NCBI GenBank assembly: GCA_902495525.1
Contig: CABUXL010000057.1
Location: 1 to 10,850 of the forward strand
DNA: 10,850 bases
Direction: 5' to 3'
Source of the DNA: an uncultured Collinsella sp.
GTDB taxonomy: Bacteria > Actinomycetota > Coriobacteriia > Coriobacteriales > Coriobacteriaceae
In this document: positions 1 to 7,640 of the stretch, one piece after another
How the letters are laid out: the number at the start of each line of letters is the position of its first letter
Numbering within the stretch: the stretch's first letter is position 1
Position numbers and translations under genes: made by a program
The notes under the pieces: generated by a model
The model's database searches: none
What the model saw: only the letters and a program-made list of their open reading frames with translations
What the model was told of the DNA's origin: nothing

Positions 1-1401
1 AACCTCTACGGCTTTAATTGGGCCAAGGAGTTTATCGTCGCGCTGGATACCGCTATTGTGGTGGAGGGCTATACCGACTGCATCGCCTGCTGGGAGGCGG
101 GGATTAAAAACGTCGTCGCCACGCTGGGCACCGCGCTCACGGAGCATCACGTCAAGACGCTCACCCGCTTTGCCAAGCGCATCGTGTATATGTTCGACGG
201 CGATGCCGCGGGCCAGAAGGCCGCCCGCCGTGCGATTCAGTTTATTGAGCAGGATTCGATGGATCTGCGTTGCGTGGTGCTGCCCGACGGTAACGATCCC
301 ATGGAGTTCATCACGGCGCATGGTGGCGAGGCACTACAGGCGCGCATCAACGCTGCCGAGCCGCTTATGGACTTTGTTTACCGTTCGCTGCAGGAGTCGA
401 GCGACATCACCACGCCGGGCGGTCGCGCCAAGGCGCTGGAGGATGCGCTGACGCTCATCTATCCGCTGCGCGATAGCTATATGATCGACACGTACTTTAT
501 CCAGATTGCCGATCTGCTGGGTTTGGATCTGGAGACAGTGCGTGCGAGCTCGGGCCGCGTGTTTCGCGATGTCGCCAAGCGCGAGGATGCGGAGCGACGT
601 CGTGAGCAAAACTATGAGCGCCAGAGGGCGCAGGCCGAACGCTTTGGAAATGCGGGCGGTCGGGCATCGGTTTCTCGCGATGCCGGTCGCGGTACTTGGG
701 CATCGGGCGCGACGCCGCCGGTGTCCGCGCCGGTCGAAGAAGAGCCGTACGACTACGTCCCGCTCGATGCCTACGGTGCCGCGCCCGTGGAGGTCGTCGA
801 CGACCTGCCGCCGATCGATATGCCTGATGGTATGGGCGCTGTGCCTGCGGCTGACGGTTCGGGCGCACCGGCTGCGGCGGCGCCGATGGTTTTGACCGAT
901 CTAGAGCGCAAGTCCTTGGCAGGGGAGCGCGAGCTGTTGACCATGCTCACGAGCTACCCCGACCTGTTCCGCACGTATGCCGACCGCATCTGCTCCATCG
1001 AGTGGGTTGACCCACGTCACGAGTCCATCGCATGGGCCGTTCTGGCAACGCCGCCGGGAACCGATCCTGCAGCCTGCATGGATGCGGCGCGCTCAGTGTG
1101 TCCCGAGGCGGCAACGCTTGTGAGTGCCGGGCGCATCTCGGCGACGAGCAAGCACCCTACCGAGACGAACATCGTGTTTATGCTCGATACGCTCGAGCTC
1201 TACACCATCAAGCGCCGCATGCGTGCCGCACAGGCCAAGCTGCGCCAGGACCGTTCGCTCGATGATGAGGCCCGTCGTGCGCTGACCGTGCAGGCCGCGC
1301 AGGATTCGCAGCGTCAACGCGAGCTGCAAAAGTCGATCGGCGGCGTGGCGGACCCGTTCCGTTTGATCGGTCTGGAGGCCGCAGGCACCGAACAGGCCTA
1401 G
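1..1401 (+). CDS. dnaG: DNA primase DnaG, 3' part (N-terminus outside window)
   Basis: Primase makes the RNA primers for replication and works with the DnaB helicase at the fork. The window starts inside the gene; the reading frame is open from base 1 and gives 466 residues. The TOPRIM catalytic domain is visible at once: VVEGYTDC (glutamate of the TOPRIM fold, about residues 20-27), then MFDGDAAGQKAA with the DxD metal-binding pair, then LPDGNDPMEFI. After about residue 195 comes a roughly 100-residue linker rich in Ala, Pro, Gly and acidic residues (bases ~600-895), which is probably disordered. A C-terminal helical region (from LERKSLAGERELL) follows, matching the position of the DnaB-binding domain. 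The N-terminal zinc-binding domain and the first half of the RNA polymerase domain are missing only because of the window edge. rpoD follows 110 bp downstream, as in the classic rpsU-dnaG-rpoD operon; whether rpsU is upstream cannot be seen. Confidence 0.96.
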   Translation, partial: NLYGFNWAKEFIVALDTAIVVEGYTDCIACWEAGIKNVVATLGTALTEHHVKTLTRFAKRIVYMFDGDAAGQKAARRAIQFIEQDSMDLRCVVLPDGNDPMEFITAHGGEALQARINAAEPLMDFVYRSLQESSDITTPGGRAKALEDALTLIYPLRDSYMIDTYFIQIADLLGLDLETVRASSGRVFRDVAKREDAERRREQNYERQRAQAERFGNAGGRASVSRDAGRGTWASGATPPVSAPVEEEPYDYVPLDAYGAAPVEVVDDLPPIDMPDGMGAVPAADGSGAPAAAAPMVLTDLERKSLAGERELLTMLTSYPDLFRTYADRICSIEWVDPRHESIAWAVLATPPGTDPAACMDAARSVCPEAATLVSAGRISATSKHPTETNIVFMLDTLELYTIKRRMRAAQAKLRQDRSLDDEARRALTVQAAQDSQRQRELQKSIGGVADPFRLIGLEAAGTEQA

Positions 1402-1429
1402 ATGTTGTGGTCAACCAGCGTATTCTCGC

Positions 1430-1457
1430 CTATATCCAGTCCTCTTTTTGGGTATAG
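1430..1457 (+). repeat. Short inverted repeat in the dnaG-rpoD spacer
   Basis: Arms CTATATCC (1430-1437) and GGGTATAG (1450-1457) pair over 8 bp with one G-T wobble around a 12-nt loop containing a T-run. It lies just upstream of the candidate rpoD -10 element and could be an operator or a weak hairpin. Its length is within what chance can produce. Confidence 0.3.
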
Positions 1458-1470
1458 ACGTCAATGTGTG

Positions 1471-1479
1471 TGCTAAAGT
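1471..1479 (+). promoter_or_regulatory. Candidate extended -10 promoter for rpoD
   Basis: TGC TAAAGT (TGn at 1471-1473, hexamer at 1474-1479) fits an extended -10 with 4 of 6 matches to TATAAT. No convincing -35 is present at 16-18 bp. Initiation would fall near 1486, about 25 nt before the start codon. It would let rpoD be transcribed independently of dnaG. It is a weak match and a prediction only. Confidence 0.3.
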
Positions 1480-1499
1480 ATTGAGTCCTGTGGACTATG

Positions 1500-1506
1500 A
1501 AGGGAG
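1500..1506 (+). promoter_or_regulatory. Ribosome binding site that sets the rpoD start
   Basis: AAGGGAG (1500-1506) sits 5 nt before a GTG at 1512. The in-frame ATG at 1497 overlaps this site and has no Shine-Dalgarno sequence of its own, so GTG 1512 is preferred as the start. Confidence 0.75.
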
Positions 1507-1511
1507 AATCT

Positions 1512-2861
<1,350 letters not shown>

Positions 2862-2862
2862 T

Positions 2863-2892
2863 AGTTACGGCGTTTTACCAAACGCCGTAACT
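2863..2892 (+). repeat. 13-bp perfect hairpin just after rpoD
   Basis: Arms AGTTACGGCGTTT (2863-2875) and AAACGCCGTAACT (2880-2892) are perfectly complementary around the loop TACC. The hairpin begins 2 nt after the rpoD stop codon. No T-tract follows (the next bases are GGTCGACG), so it is not a standard intrinsic terminator. It may be a 3'-end stabiliser or a pause/Rho-related structure. Confidence 0.75.
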
Positions 2893-2910
2893 GGTCGACG
2901 CTGCGCGGGC

Positions 2911-2998
2911 ACCAGAGCGACAACTTGTCATTCAAAGAGGACGGCATGACCAGAAGGTCTATGCCGTCCTCTTTTCATGCCAATTTGTTCGCTCTGGT
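2911..2998 (+). repeat. 88-nt long imperfect palindrome enclosing the rpoD terminator
   Basis: The terminator hairpin (2934-2974) is the tip of a much longer foldback. ACCAGAGCGA (2911-2920) pairs with TCGCTCTGGT (2989-2998). Inside this, CAA/TTG, TTG/CAA and CAT/ATG triplets pair, separated by single mismatches, before the 14-bp terminator stem. I count about 37 Watson-Crick pairs in 88 nt. A terminator alone does not need this; it looks like a small non-coding palindromic element, possibly MITE- or REP-like, that now serves as the terminator. Confidence 0.6.
2934..2975 (+). terminator. Strong intrinsic terminator downstream of rpoD
   Basis: A 14-bp perfect stem (AAAGAGGACGGCAT at 2934-2947 with its complement at 2961-2974) continues, after a single bulged T at 2960, into GACC/GGTC capped by an AGAA loop. 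It ends in TTTT (2972-2975), with AAA on the upstream side. It would end the dnaG-rpoD transcript and, given the A-run, could partly work in the other direction too. Confidence 0.85.
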
Positions 2999-3053
2999 AG
3001 TCGTTGGGGACGTTCTTGAATGACTAGTCGTTTAAGAACGTCCCCAATGACTA
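2998..3053 (+). repeat. REP-like palindrome with GGGGACGTTCTT core
   Basis: Bases 2998-3023 pair with 3028-3053 to give a 26-bp stem around CTAG, with no mismatches apart from three G-T wobbles (3003/3048, 3018/3033, 3021/3030). The core arms are TTGGGGACGTTCTT and AAGAACGTCCCCAA. The short module AATGACTAG occurs twice (3019-3027 and 3046-3054), as does TAGTCGTT (2998-3005 and 3025-3032), so the apex repeats the base of the stem. No T-tract follows. The core resembles the GGGGACGGTTCTT-type palindromes I recall from many Gram-positive genomes, some linked to Y1/REP-associated transposases. No transposase is encoded here. Confidence 0.7.
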
Positions 3054-3078
3054 GGTCGAAAAATTCTTAAAAAAGTTC

Positions 3079-3106
3079 TTGCCCTTAGCTGATTCGTCCG
3101 TATAAT
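3079..3106 (+). promoter_or_regulatory. Promoter of the tRNA-Asn gene
   Basis: TTGCCC (3079-3084, 4 of 6 matches to TTGACA) and a perfect TATAAT (3101-3106) are 16 bp apart. An A/T-rich stretch resembling an UP element lies directly upstream (about 3059-3077). Initiation would fall near 3113, leaving a leader of about 24 nt before the mature tRNA 5' end. This is the best sigma-A promoter in the window. Confidence 0.85.
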
Positions 3107-3136
3107 AAACTTCGTTGCTTGAGAGCACGCACCTAT

Positions 3137-3211
3137 TCCTCGGTAGCTCAATGGTAGAGCACGCGGCTGTTAACCGCGCTGTTGTAGGTTCGAGTCCTAC
3201 CCGGGGAGCCA
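3137..3211 (+). tRNA. tRNA-Asn (anticodon GTT)
   Basis: A full cloverleaf can be drawn. The acceptor stem is TCCTCGG (3137-3143) with CCGGGGA (3201-3207), including one G-U pair. The D-arm is GCTC/GAGC. The anticodon stem CGCGG/CCGCG carries the loop CTGTTAA, with anticodon GTT at 3169-3171. A 5-nt variable loop follows, then the T-arm GTAGG/CCTAC with loop TTCGAGT. The discriminator is G (3208) and the CCA tail is encoded (3209-3211). It reads AAC and AAT codons. It stands alone, with its own promoter upstream and a terminator 6 nt downstream, so it is a monocistronic tRNA gene. Confidence 0.97.
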
Positions 3212-3217
3212 GGTTGT

Positions 3218-3247
3218 AAAACCCGTCGCTTATGCGGCGGGTTTTTT
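3218..3247 (+). terminator. Intrinsic terminator of tRNA-Asn
   Basis: A 12-bp stem, AAAACCCGTCGC (3218-3229) with GCGGCGGGTTTT (3234-3245) and one G-U pair, has the loop TTAT and a run of six T (3242-3247). The A-run on the 5' side and the T-run on the 3' side make it a canonical factor-independent terminator. Confidence 0.93.
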
Positions 3248-3261
3248 CATGTCGCGATCGC

Positions 3262-3273
3262 CGTTCGCGAACG
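3262..3273. promoter_or_regulatory. 12-bp perfect palindrome, possible operator
   Basis: CGTTCGCGAACG is a perfect dyad in the 195-bp spacer between the tRNA terminator and the asp23-like gene, about 70 bp upstream of that gene's candidate -10. A second dyad, GCGATCGC, lies just before it (3254-3261). A regulator dimer could bind here, but I recognise no specific regulator's site. Confidence 0.3.
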
Positions 3274-3343
3274 TTACCGTATCAACATTTCGTGTCGAGG
3301 ATGTAATCCCGAGGCCCGCCACCTCAACATGGCGCGGTCGTTG

Positions 3344-3349
3344 TAGAAT
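3344..3349 (+). promoter_or_regulatory. Candidate -10 for the asp23-fakA-recG unit
   Basis: TAGAAT matches TATAAT at 5 of 6 positions and lies 58 bp before the GTG start of the asp23-like gene, downstream of the tRNA terminator, where a new promoter is needed. No good -35 is visible at 16-18 bp. Confidence 0.4.
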
Positions 3350-3392
3350 ATTGCAATGATTGCTCCCACGACATGGTGCCGCGAGCACCAAG

Positions 3393-3400
3393 AAAAGGAG
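3393..3400 (+). promoter_or_regulatory. Ribosome binding site that sets the asp23-like start
   Basis: AAAAGGAG ends 6 nt before GTG 3407. An in-frame ATG at 3356 would add 17 residues unlike the family and lacks a binding site, so the GTG is preferred. Confidence 0.8.
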
Positions 3401-3406
3401 ATTCTT

Positions 3407-3763
3407 GTGTCTGAGACCATTAACGGCAGCCTGAGCGTCTCGAACGACGTTATTGCCGATATTGCCGGTTATGCCGCGATGACGTGCTATGGCGTCGTCG
3501 GTATGGCTGAGCAGCTCCAGGGCGCCGAGAGCGTGCGCCTGCTTGCCGGTCAGCGCCTCCGCAAGGGCGTGCTTGTCTCCGCCGACGAGAACGGCCTTAC
3601 GGTCGATCTTCACGTCGTGCTCGAGAACGGCGTTAACATGAAGTCCGTCTGCCACAATCTTTCGAGCTCCGTTGCCTTTACCCTGCAGGAGATCGCCCAG
3701 ATCGATCCCGCCAGCCTTAAGATCGGCATTCACATCGACGCGCTCAAGAGCCGTCTGAACTAG
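3407..3763 (+). CDS. Asp23/Gls24 (YloU-like, DUF322) family protein
   Basis: A small protein (118 residues from GTG 3407) of the Asp23/Gls24 family. The family is known for alkaline-shock and envelope-stress proteins, and the short YloU-type members have no defined biochemical activity. The family pattern is visible: a start like GSLSVSNDVIADIAGYAAMTCYGVVGM, a central basic segment, then a beta-rich part with LTVDLHVVLENGVNM, and the end of the domain from about VAFTLQEI. No signal peptide or membrane segment is seen. The fakA-like gene begins 27 bp downstream. This yloU-yloV pairing is common in Gram-positive bacteria and suggests a shared envelope or lipid role, which is inference. It is probably the first gene of the unit that runs to coaD. 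Confidence 0.88.
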   Translation: MSETINGSLSVSNDVIADIAGYAAMTCYGVVGMAEQLQGAESVRLLAGQRLRKGVLVSADENGLTVDLHVVLENGVNMKSVCHNLSSSVAFTLQEIAQIDPASLKIGIHIDALKSRLN

Positions 3764-3790
3764 CATCCGAAAACGGAGATTCAAATACCC

Positions 3791-5452
3791 ATGATTGCAA
3801 AGACCATTCGCACCTGTTTTCCGATCGCTGCGGCTGCCGTTTCCGACAAGGCCGAGGAGATCAACAAGCTCAACGTCTTCCCCGTACCCGACGGCGACAC
3901 CGGCACCAACATGTCGCTCACGCTCGCCTCGGTGACCAAGGAGCTTTCTGCTCTTCCTGCCGACGCCGACATGGAAGCCATCGCCGGCGCCATCACCCAC
4001 GGCTCCCTGATGGGTGCCCGCGGCAACTCCGGTGTCATCACCTCGCAGATCCTGCGCGGTGTGGCCGAGGGTCTCGTCTCTGCCGATGAGCCCATCACGT
4101 CCGCCAATATCGCCTATGCGTTCCGTCGCGCCGTCAAGGTCGCCTTCCAGGCCGTCCGCAAGCCCATCGAGGGCACGATCCTCACGGTGCTGCGCGATGT
4201 CTCGACCAAGGCTGATGAGTGCGAAAAGAAGAAGTTCTCGGCCGAGGATGCGCTCGATGCCATCGTCGTCGAGGCGTACCAGTCCGTCGCCCGCACGCCC
4301 GACCTGCTGCCCGTTCTGAAGGAGAACGGCGTGGTCGACTCCGGCGCCTTTGGCTTTGCCATCTTCCTCGAGAACTTTGTTGCCGCCGCGCTTGGCCGCA
4401 GCACCGTTGTCGAGGATTTCTCCGCTACGTTTGACTCTGCCGGCTCTGCTCGCGACGCGGCCCTTGGCCGCGTTGAGATCGAGGCTAACGACGACTGGGA
4501 GGGCTCGGAGTTCCGTTACTGCAACGAGTTCCTGTTCAAGGCCGACGCCCCGTTTGACGAGGACGAGTGTCTTAAGTTCCTGGGCTCCATGGGCGACTGC
4601 GAGCTGCTCGTGGGTGCCTACCCCGATTACAAGATCCATGTGCACTCCAACACCCCCAACCTGGTGCTCGAGCACATGCTGCAGCTCGGTCAGATCTATG
4701 AGGTCTTTATCCACAACATGGAGATGGAGGCCCACGACCGTACCGCCAAGATCCACGAGGATCAGGAAAAGGCCGCCGAGCCCGCCAAGGCGCTGGGCTT
4801 TGTCGCCGTTGCCGCCGGTTCCGGCGAGGCCGACATCCTTAAGTCCCTCGGCGTCGACGTGATCGTGTCGGGTGGTCAGACCATGAACCCCTCGACTGCA
4901 GACCTGCTGGGCGCGGTGGACAAGGTCAACGCGACTTCGGTCATCATCCTGCCCAATAACGGCAACATTCGCATGGCTGCCGAGGCCGCTGCCTCAGCCT
5001 GCACCGACAAGAAGGTCGCCGTCGTTCCCACCAAGACCGTTCCGCAGGCCTTCTCCGCGCTGTTCGCGGTCCTGCCCGATTCCGAGCTCGAGGATGCCGT
5101 CGCCGCTATGGTCGACGCCATCAGCGAGGTCCGCGATGGCGAGGTCACCCGTGCTGTGCGCGATTCCAGCGCCTCTGACGGTTCTCCGATTCACTCCGGT
5201 GACGTCATGGGTATCATTGCCGGCTCCATCGACGTGGTCGGCTCCGACGTGAAGCAGGTCACGCTCGATTGCATCAACCGCATGCAGGAGGAAGAGGAGG
5301 GCGACGCGCTGACGATTCTGGCCGGCGAGGAGCTGTCCGATGAGGCCTTCCAGGAGATCGTCGACGCTATCGAGGAGGCTCAGCCCGACTTGGAGATCGA
5401 CGCCCATCGTGGCGAGCAGCCGCTCTATCCCGTGATCTTCTCGATCGAGTAG
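3791..5452 (+). CDS. fakA: DAK2-domain fatty acid kinase, FakA/YloV-like
   Basis: FakA-type kinases use ATP to phosphorylate fatty acids held by a FakB (DegV-family) carrier, giving acyl-phosphate for phospholipid synthesis. The 553-residue length fits the family. The N-terminal DhaL/DAK2 kinase domain (about 1-200) shows NVFPVPDGDTGTNM (28-41, with the Mg-ATP-binding Asp34 and Asp36), GSLMGARGNSG (71-81) and VDSGAFGF (182-189). The C-terminal half has the FakA-typical GGQTMNPST (361-369), LPNNGNIRMAA (387-397) and the ending PLYPVIFSIE. ATG 3791 is the natural start because the kinase motif follows at the usual distance; the nearest SD-like GGAG (3775-3778) is rather far, at 12 nt. No FakB gene is in the window. 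recG follows after 10 bp. A dihydroxyacetone kinase subunit is less likely, since DhaL proteins are short and lack the C-terminal part. Confidence 0.9.
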   Translation: MIAKTIRTCFPIAAAAVSDKAEEINKLNVFPVPDGDTGTNMSLTLASVTKELSALPADADMEAIAGAITHGSLMGARGNSGVITSQILRGVAEGLVSADEPITSANIAYAFRRAVKVAFQAVRKPIEGTILTVLRDVSTKADECEKKKFSAEDALDAIVVEAYQSVARTPDLLPVLKENGVVDSGAFGFAIFLENFVAAALGRSTVVEDFSATFDSAGSARDAALGRVEIEANDDWEGSEFRYCNEFLFKADAPFDEDECLKFLGSMGDCELLVGAYPDYKIHVHSNTPNLVLEHMLQLGQIYEVFIHNMEMEAHDRTAKIHEDQEKAAEPAKALGFVAVAAGSGEADILKSLGVDVIVSGGQTMNPSTADLLGAVDKVNATSVIILPNNGNIRMAAEAAASACTDKKVAVVPTKTVPQAFSALFAVLPDSELEDAVAAMVDAISEVRDGEVTRAVRDSSASDGSPIHSGDVMGIIAGSIDVVGSDVKQVTLDCINRMQEEEEGDALTILAGEELSDEAFQEIVDAIEEAQPDLEIDAHRGEQPLYPVIFSIE

Positions 5453-5462
5453 GCAACTGCCC

Positions 5463-7640
5463 ATGTCCGAGCTGTGCTCCGTGCCGCGCGTCTCGGAGCG
5501 CTTTGCCCAGAGCAATGCGCTCGACGAGGATATCGCGCGACTCAAATATGTTTCGGGTAAACGCGAGGAGGCCCTTCGCCGTCTGGGAATTCGGACGGTG
5601 GGGGACCTCCTTCTCCATATCCCTCATCGATACCTCGACTTTACCCGTTCTTGGTCTATCGAGATGGCGCCCATCGGTACCGTGTGCACCATCATCGCCA
5701 CGGTCGACCGTATCGTCCAAAAGCAGCCGCGTCCGCGCATGCAGGTGACCGAGGTCTCGCTTGTGGACGAGACGGGCGTGCTACAAGTCGCCTTTTTCCG
5801 CCAGCCCTGGATTGCCCAGCAGCTTAAGCAGGGCGACCGTCTGGCCGTGATGGGCAAAGTCGAGTTTGCCTACGGTTTTAAGCAGATGGCCTCGCCGCAC
5901 TTTGAAAAGCTCGAGGAAGGGCGTGCCGCAGGCACTATCCTGCCGGTCCATTACGTGAGTGACGGCGTGAGCCAGGCATGGATGCGCCGCATTGTAAGCG
6001 GCGCGCTCGAGGTCGTCGGCAATCCGTTCGATCCGATTCCCGCGCCGCTGCGCGCAAAGCGGAAGCTCATGAGCAATGCCCGCGCGTTGCGTTCGATCCA
6101 CTTTCCCTCGAGCATGGCTGAGCGCGACATCGCACGCCGGCGTCTTGCCTACGAGGAGTGCCTCTACCTGCAGCTGGCGCTGCGTCTGCGCAACGACAGC
6201 TGCCTGGTCGATGTGGTGCCCTATGCCCACACCGCGGGCGAGCACCTGGCAGCGCTCAAGCATGCCCTGCCGTTTTCGCTGAGCGACGAGCAAGAGGCCG
6301 CGTTTCAAGATATCCTGCGCGATATGTGCGATGGCGGGCGCGTGATGAACCGGCTGCTGCTGGGCGATGTCGGCACCGGTAAGACCGCCGTTGCCGCCTG
6401 CGCGCTGGCAGTGGCTGCCGATAGCGGCACGCAGGCCTGCGTTATGGCGCCCACGGGCGTTCTGGCGCGCCAATATGCCGATAAGACTGGCCCTCTGCTC
6501 TCGCAGGCCGGCATGTCCTGGGCGCTTCTGACGGGCGCCACGCCGGCCGCAGAGCGCGAGCGCATCCATGCCCAGCTGGAATCGGGCGAGCTTGACGTGC
6601 TCTTTGGCACCCATGCGGTGCTTTCGGATAACGTTGCGTTCAAGCATCTGTCGCTTGTCGTCATCGACGAGCAGCACCGGTTTGGCGTCGGCCAACGCAA
6701 CGCCCTACGCTCGAAGGGCCCCGGTGCGGACCTGCTCGTTATGACGGCGACACCGATCCCGCGTACGCTGGCGCTTTCGGTCTACGGCGATCTGGACACG
6801 AGTATCATCCGCCATCGGCCTGTACCTGGCGCTGGCGTGACGACACGCGTGCTCACCGAGTCGAGCCACGACCTCGCCTATGGCGCCATCCGCGAGGCGC
6901 ATGAAAAGGGTCAGCAGGCCTACGTGATTTGCCCGCTCGTGGAGCCGAGTGACTCGGCCGATGAGCTGGAAGACGTGCCCGGTATCGCCCGCGACGACGA
7001 GGGCCGCGTGACCGTGCCTGTGCCGCTGCACGATACGGCGACCGAGCTCGATCGCCTGCGTCTGGCGTTGCCGGGTCTTGCCATCGAGCGCCTTCACGGC
7101 CGTATGCCAGCGGGGGAGAAGGATCGCGTGATCGACGCCTTCAAGCGTGGCGAGATTGACGTGCTCGTCTCGACTACGGTGGTCGAGGTGGGCGTCGACG
7201 TGCCCAACGCCACCGTCATGGTCATCGAGAACGGTGAGCGCTTTGGCTTGGCGGCGCTGCATCAGCTACGCGGTCGCGTGGGCCGCGGCAGCGTGTCGGG
7301 CACGTGCCTGGTCATGACACACTCCAAGGGCAACGGCGGCGCGTCGGCGGCGCAAGATCGTCTGCAATCGCTCGAAAAAACCTCGGATGGCTTTACGCTC
7401 GCCCAGATGGACCTGCGTCTGCGCCACGAGGGCGAAATTCTGGGGTACCGCCAGCATGGCGGCGTGACCTTGCGCTTTGTGGACCTGGACGCCGATGAGG
7501 ACCTTATCGAATGGGCCCATTTGGACGCGGTCGAGCTCTTGCGGTATGCTTGCAACCTTGACTCTGTGGCGACGCGTCCCTTGCGCGACGCGGTCGCCAT
7601 GCGATATCGACACATTTTTAAGGAGGTCAGCGGAGGATGA
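5463..7640 (+). CDS. recG: ATP-dependent DNA helicase RecG
   Basis: RecG is a superfamily 2 helicase that reverses stalled forks and branch-migrates Holliday junctions. The 725 residues contain all expected parts: an N-terminal helical/wedge region with an OB-fold (about 50-160, around VCTIIATV...LQVAFFRQPW), Walker A GDVGTGKT (301-308), the Walker B variant DEQH (402-405) in VVIDEQHRFGV, motif III TATPIPRT (428-435), and motif VI HQLRGRVGRG (600-609) followed by the C-terminal region. Between motifs IV and V there is an acidic insert of about 20 residues (around 493-532) compared with the E. coli protein as I recall it; actinobacterial RecGs are also long. There is no clear Shine-Dalgarno before ATG 5463, so translation may be coupled to the upstream kinase gene, whose stop is 10 bp away. 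The stop codon overlaps the rsmD start as ATGA. Confidence 0.97.
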   Translation: MSELCSVPRVSERFAQSNALDEDIARLKYVSGKREEALRRLGIRTVGDLLLHIPHRYLDFTRSWSIEMAPIGTVCTIIATVDRIVQKQPRPRMQVTEVSLVDETGVLQVAFFRQPWIAQQLKQGDRLAVMGKVEFAYGFKQMASPHFEKLEEGRAAGTILPVHYVSDGVSQAWMRRIVSGALEVVGNPFDPIPAPLRAKRKLMSNARALRSIHFPSSMAERDIARRRLAYEECLYLQLALRLRNDSCLVDVVPYAHTAGEHLAALKHALPFSLSDEQEAAFQDILRDMCDGGRVMNRLLLGDVGTGKTAVAACALAVAADSGTQACVMAPTGVLARQYADKTGPLLSQAGMSWALLTGATPAAERERIHAQLESGELDVLFGTHAVLSDNVAFKHLSLVVIDEQHRFGVGQRNALRSKGPGADLLVMTATPIPRTLALSVYGDLDTSIIRHRPVPGAGVTTRVLTESSHDLAYGAIREAHEKGQQAYVICPLVEPSDSADELEDVPGIARDDEGRVTVPVPLHDTATELDRLRLALPGLAIERLHGRMPAGEKDRVIDAFKRGEIDVLVSTTVVEVGVDVPNATVMVIENGERFGLAALHQLRGRVGRGSVSGTCLVMTHSKGNGGASAAQDRLQSLEKTSDGFTLAQMDLRLRHEGEILGYRQHGGVTLRFVDLDADEDLIEWAHLDAVELLRYACNLDSVATRPLRDAVAMRYRHIFKEVSGG

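Noticed and set aside
2863..3053. CRISPR array or tandem-repeat array in the rpoD-tRNA spacer
   Set aside because: The repeats are inverted, of different sequence and without regular spacers; no cas gene is present.
3137..3211. tRNA gene as a phage or integrative element attachment site
   Set aside because: No integrase gene and no direct repeat of the tRNA 3' end is visible in the window; ordinary housekeeping genes follow.
3230..4756. A 508-codon open frame on the minus strand opposite the asp23 and fakA genes
   Set aside because: It lies antisense to two well-supported genes, has no recognisable domain and arises from the GC-rich codon use of the sense genes. It is a shadow frame.
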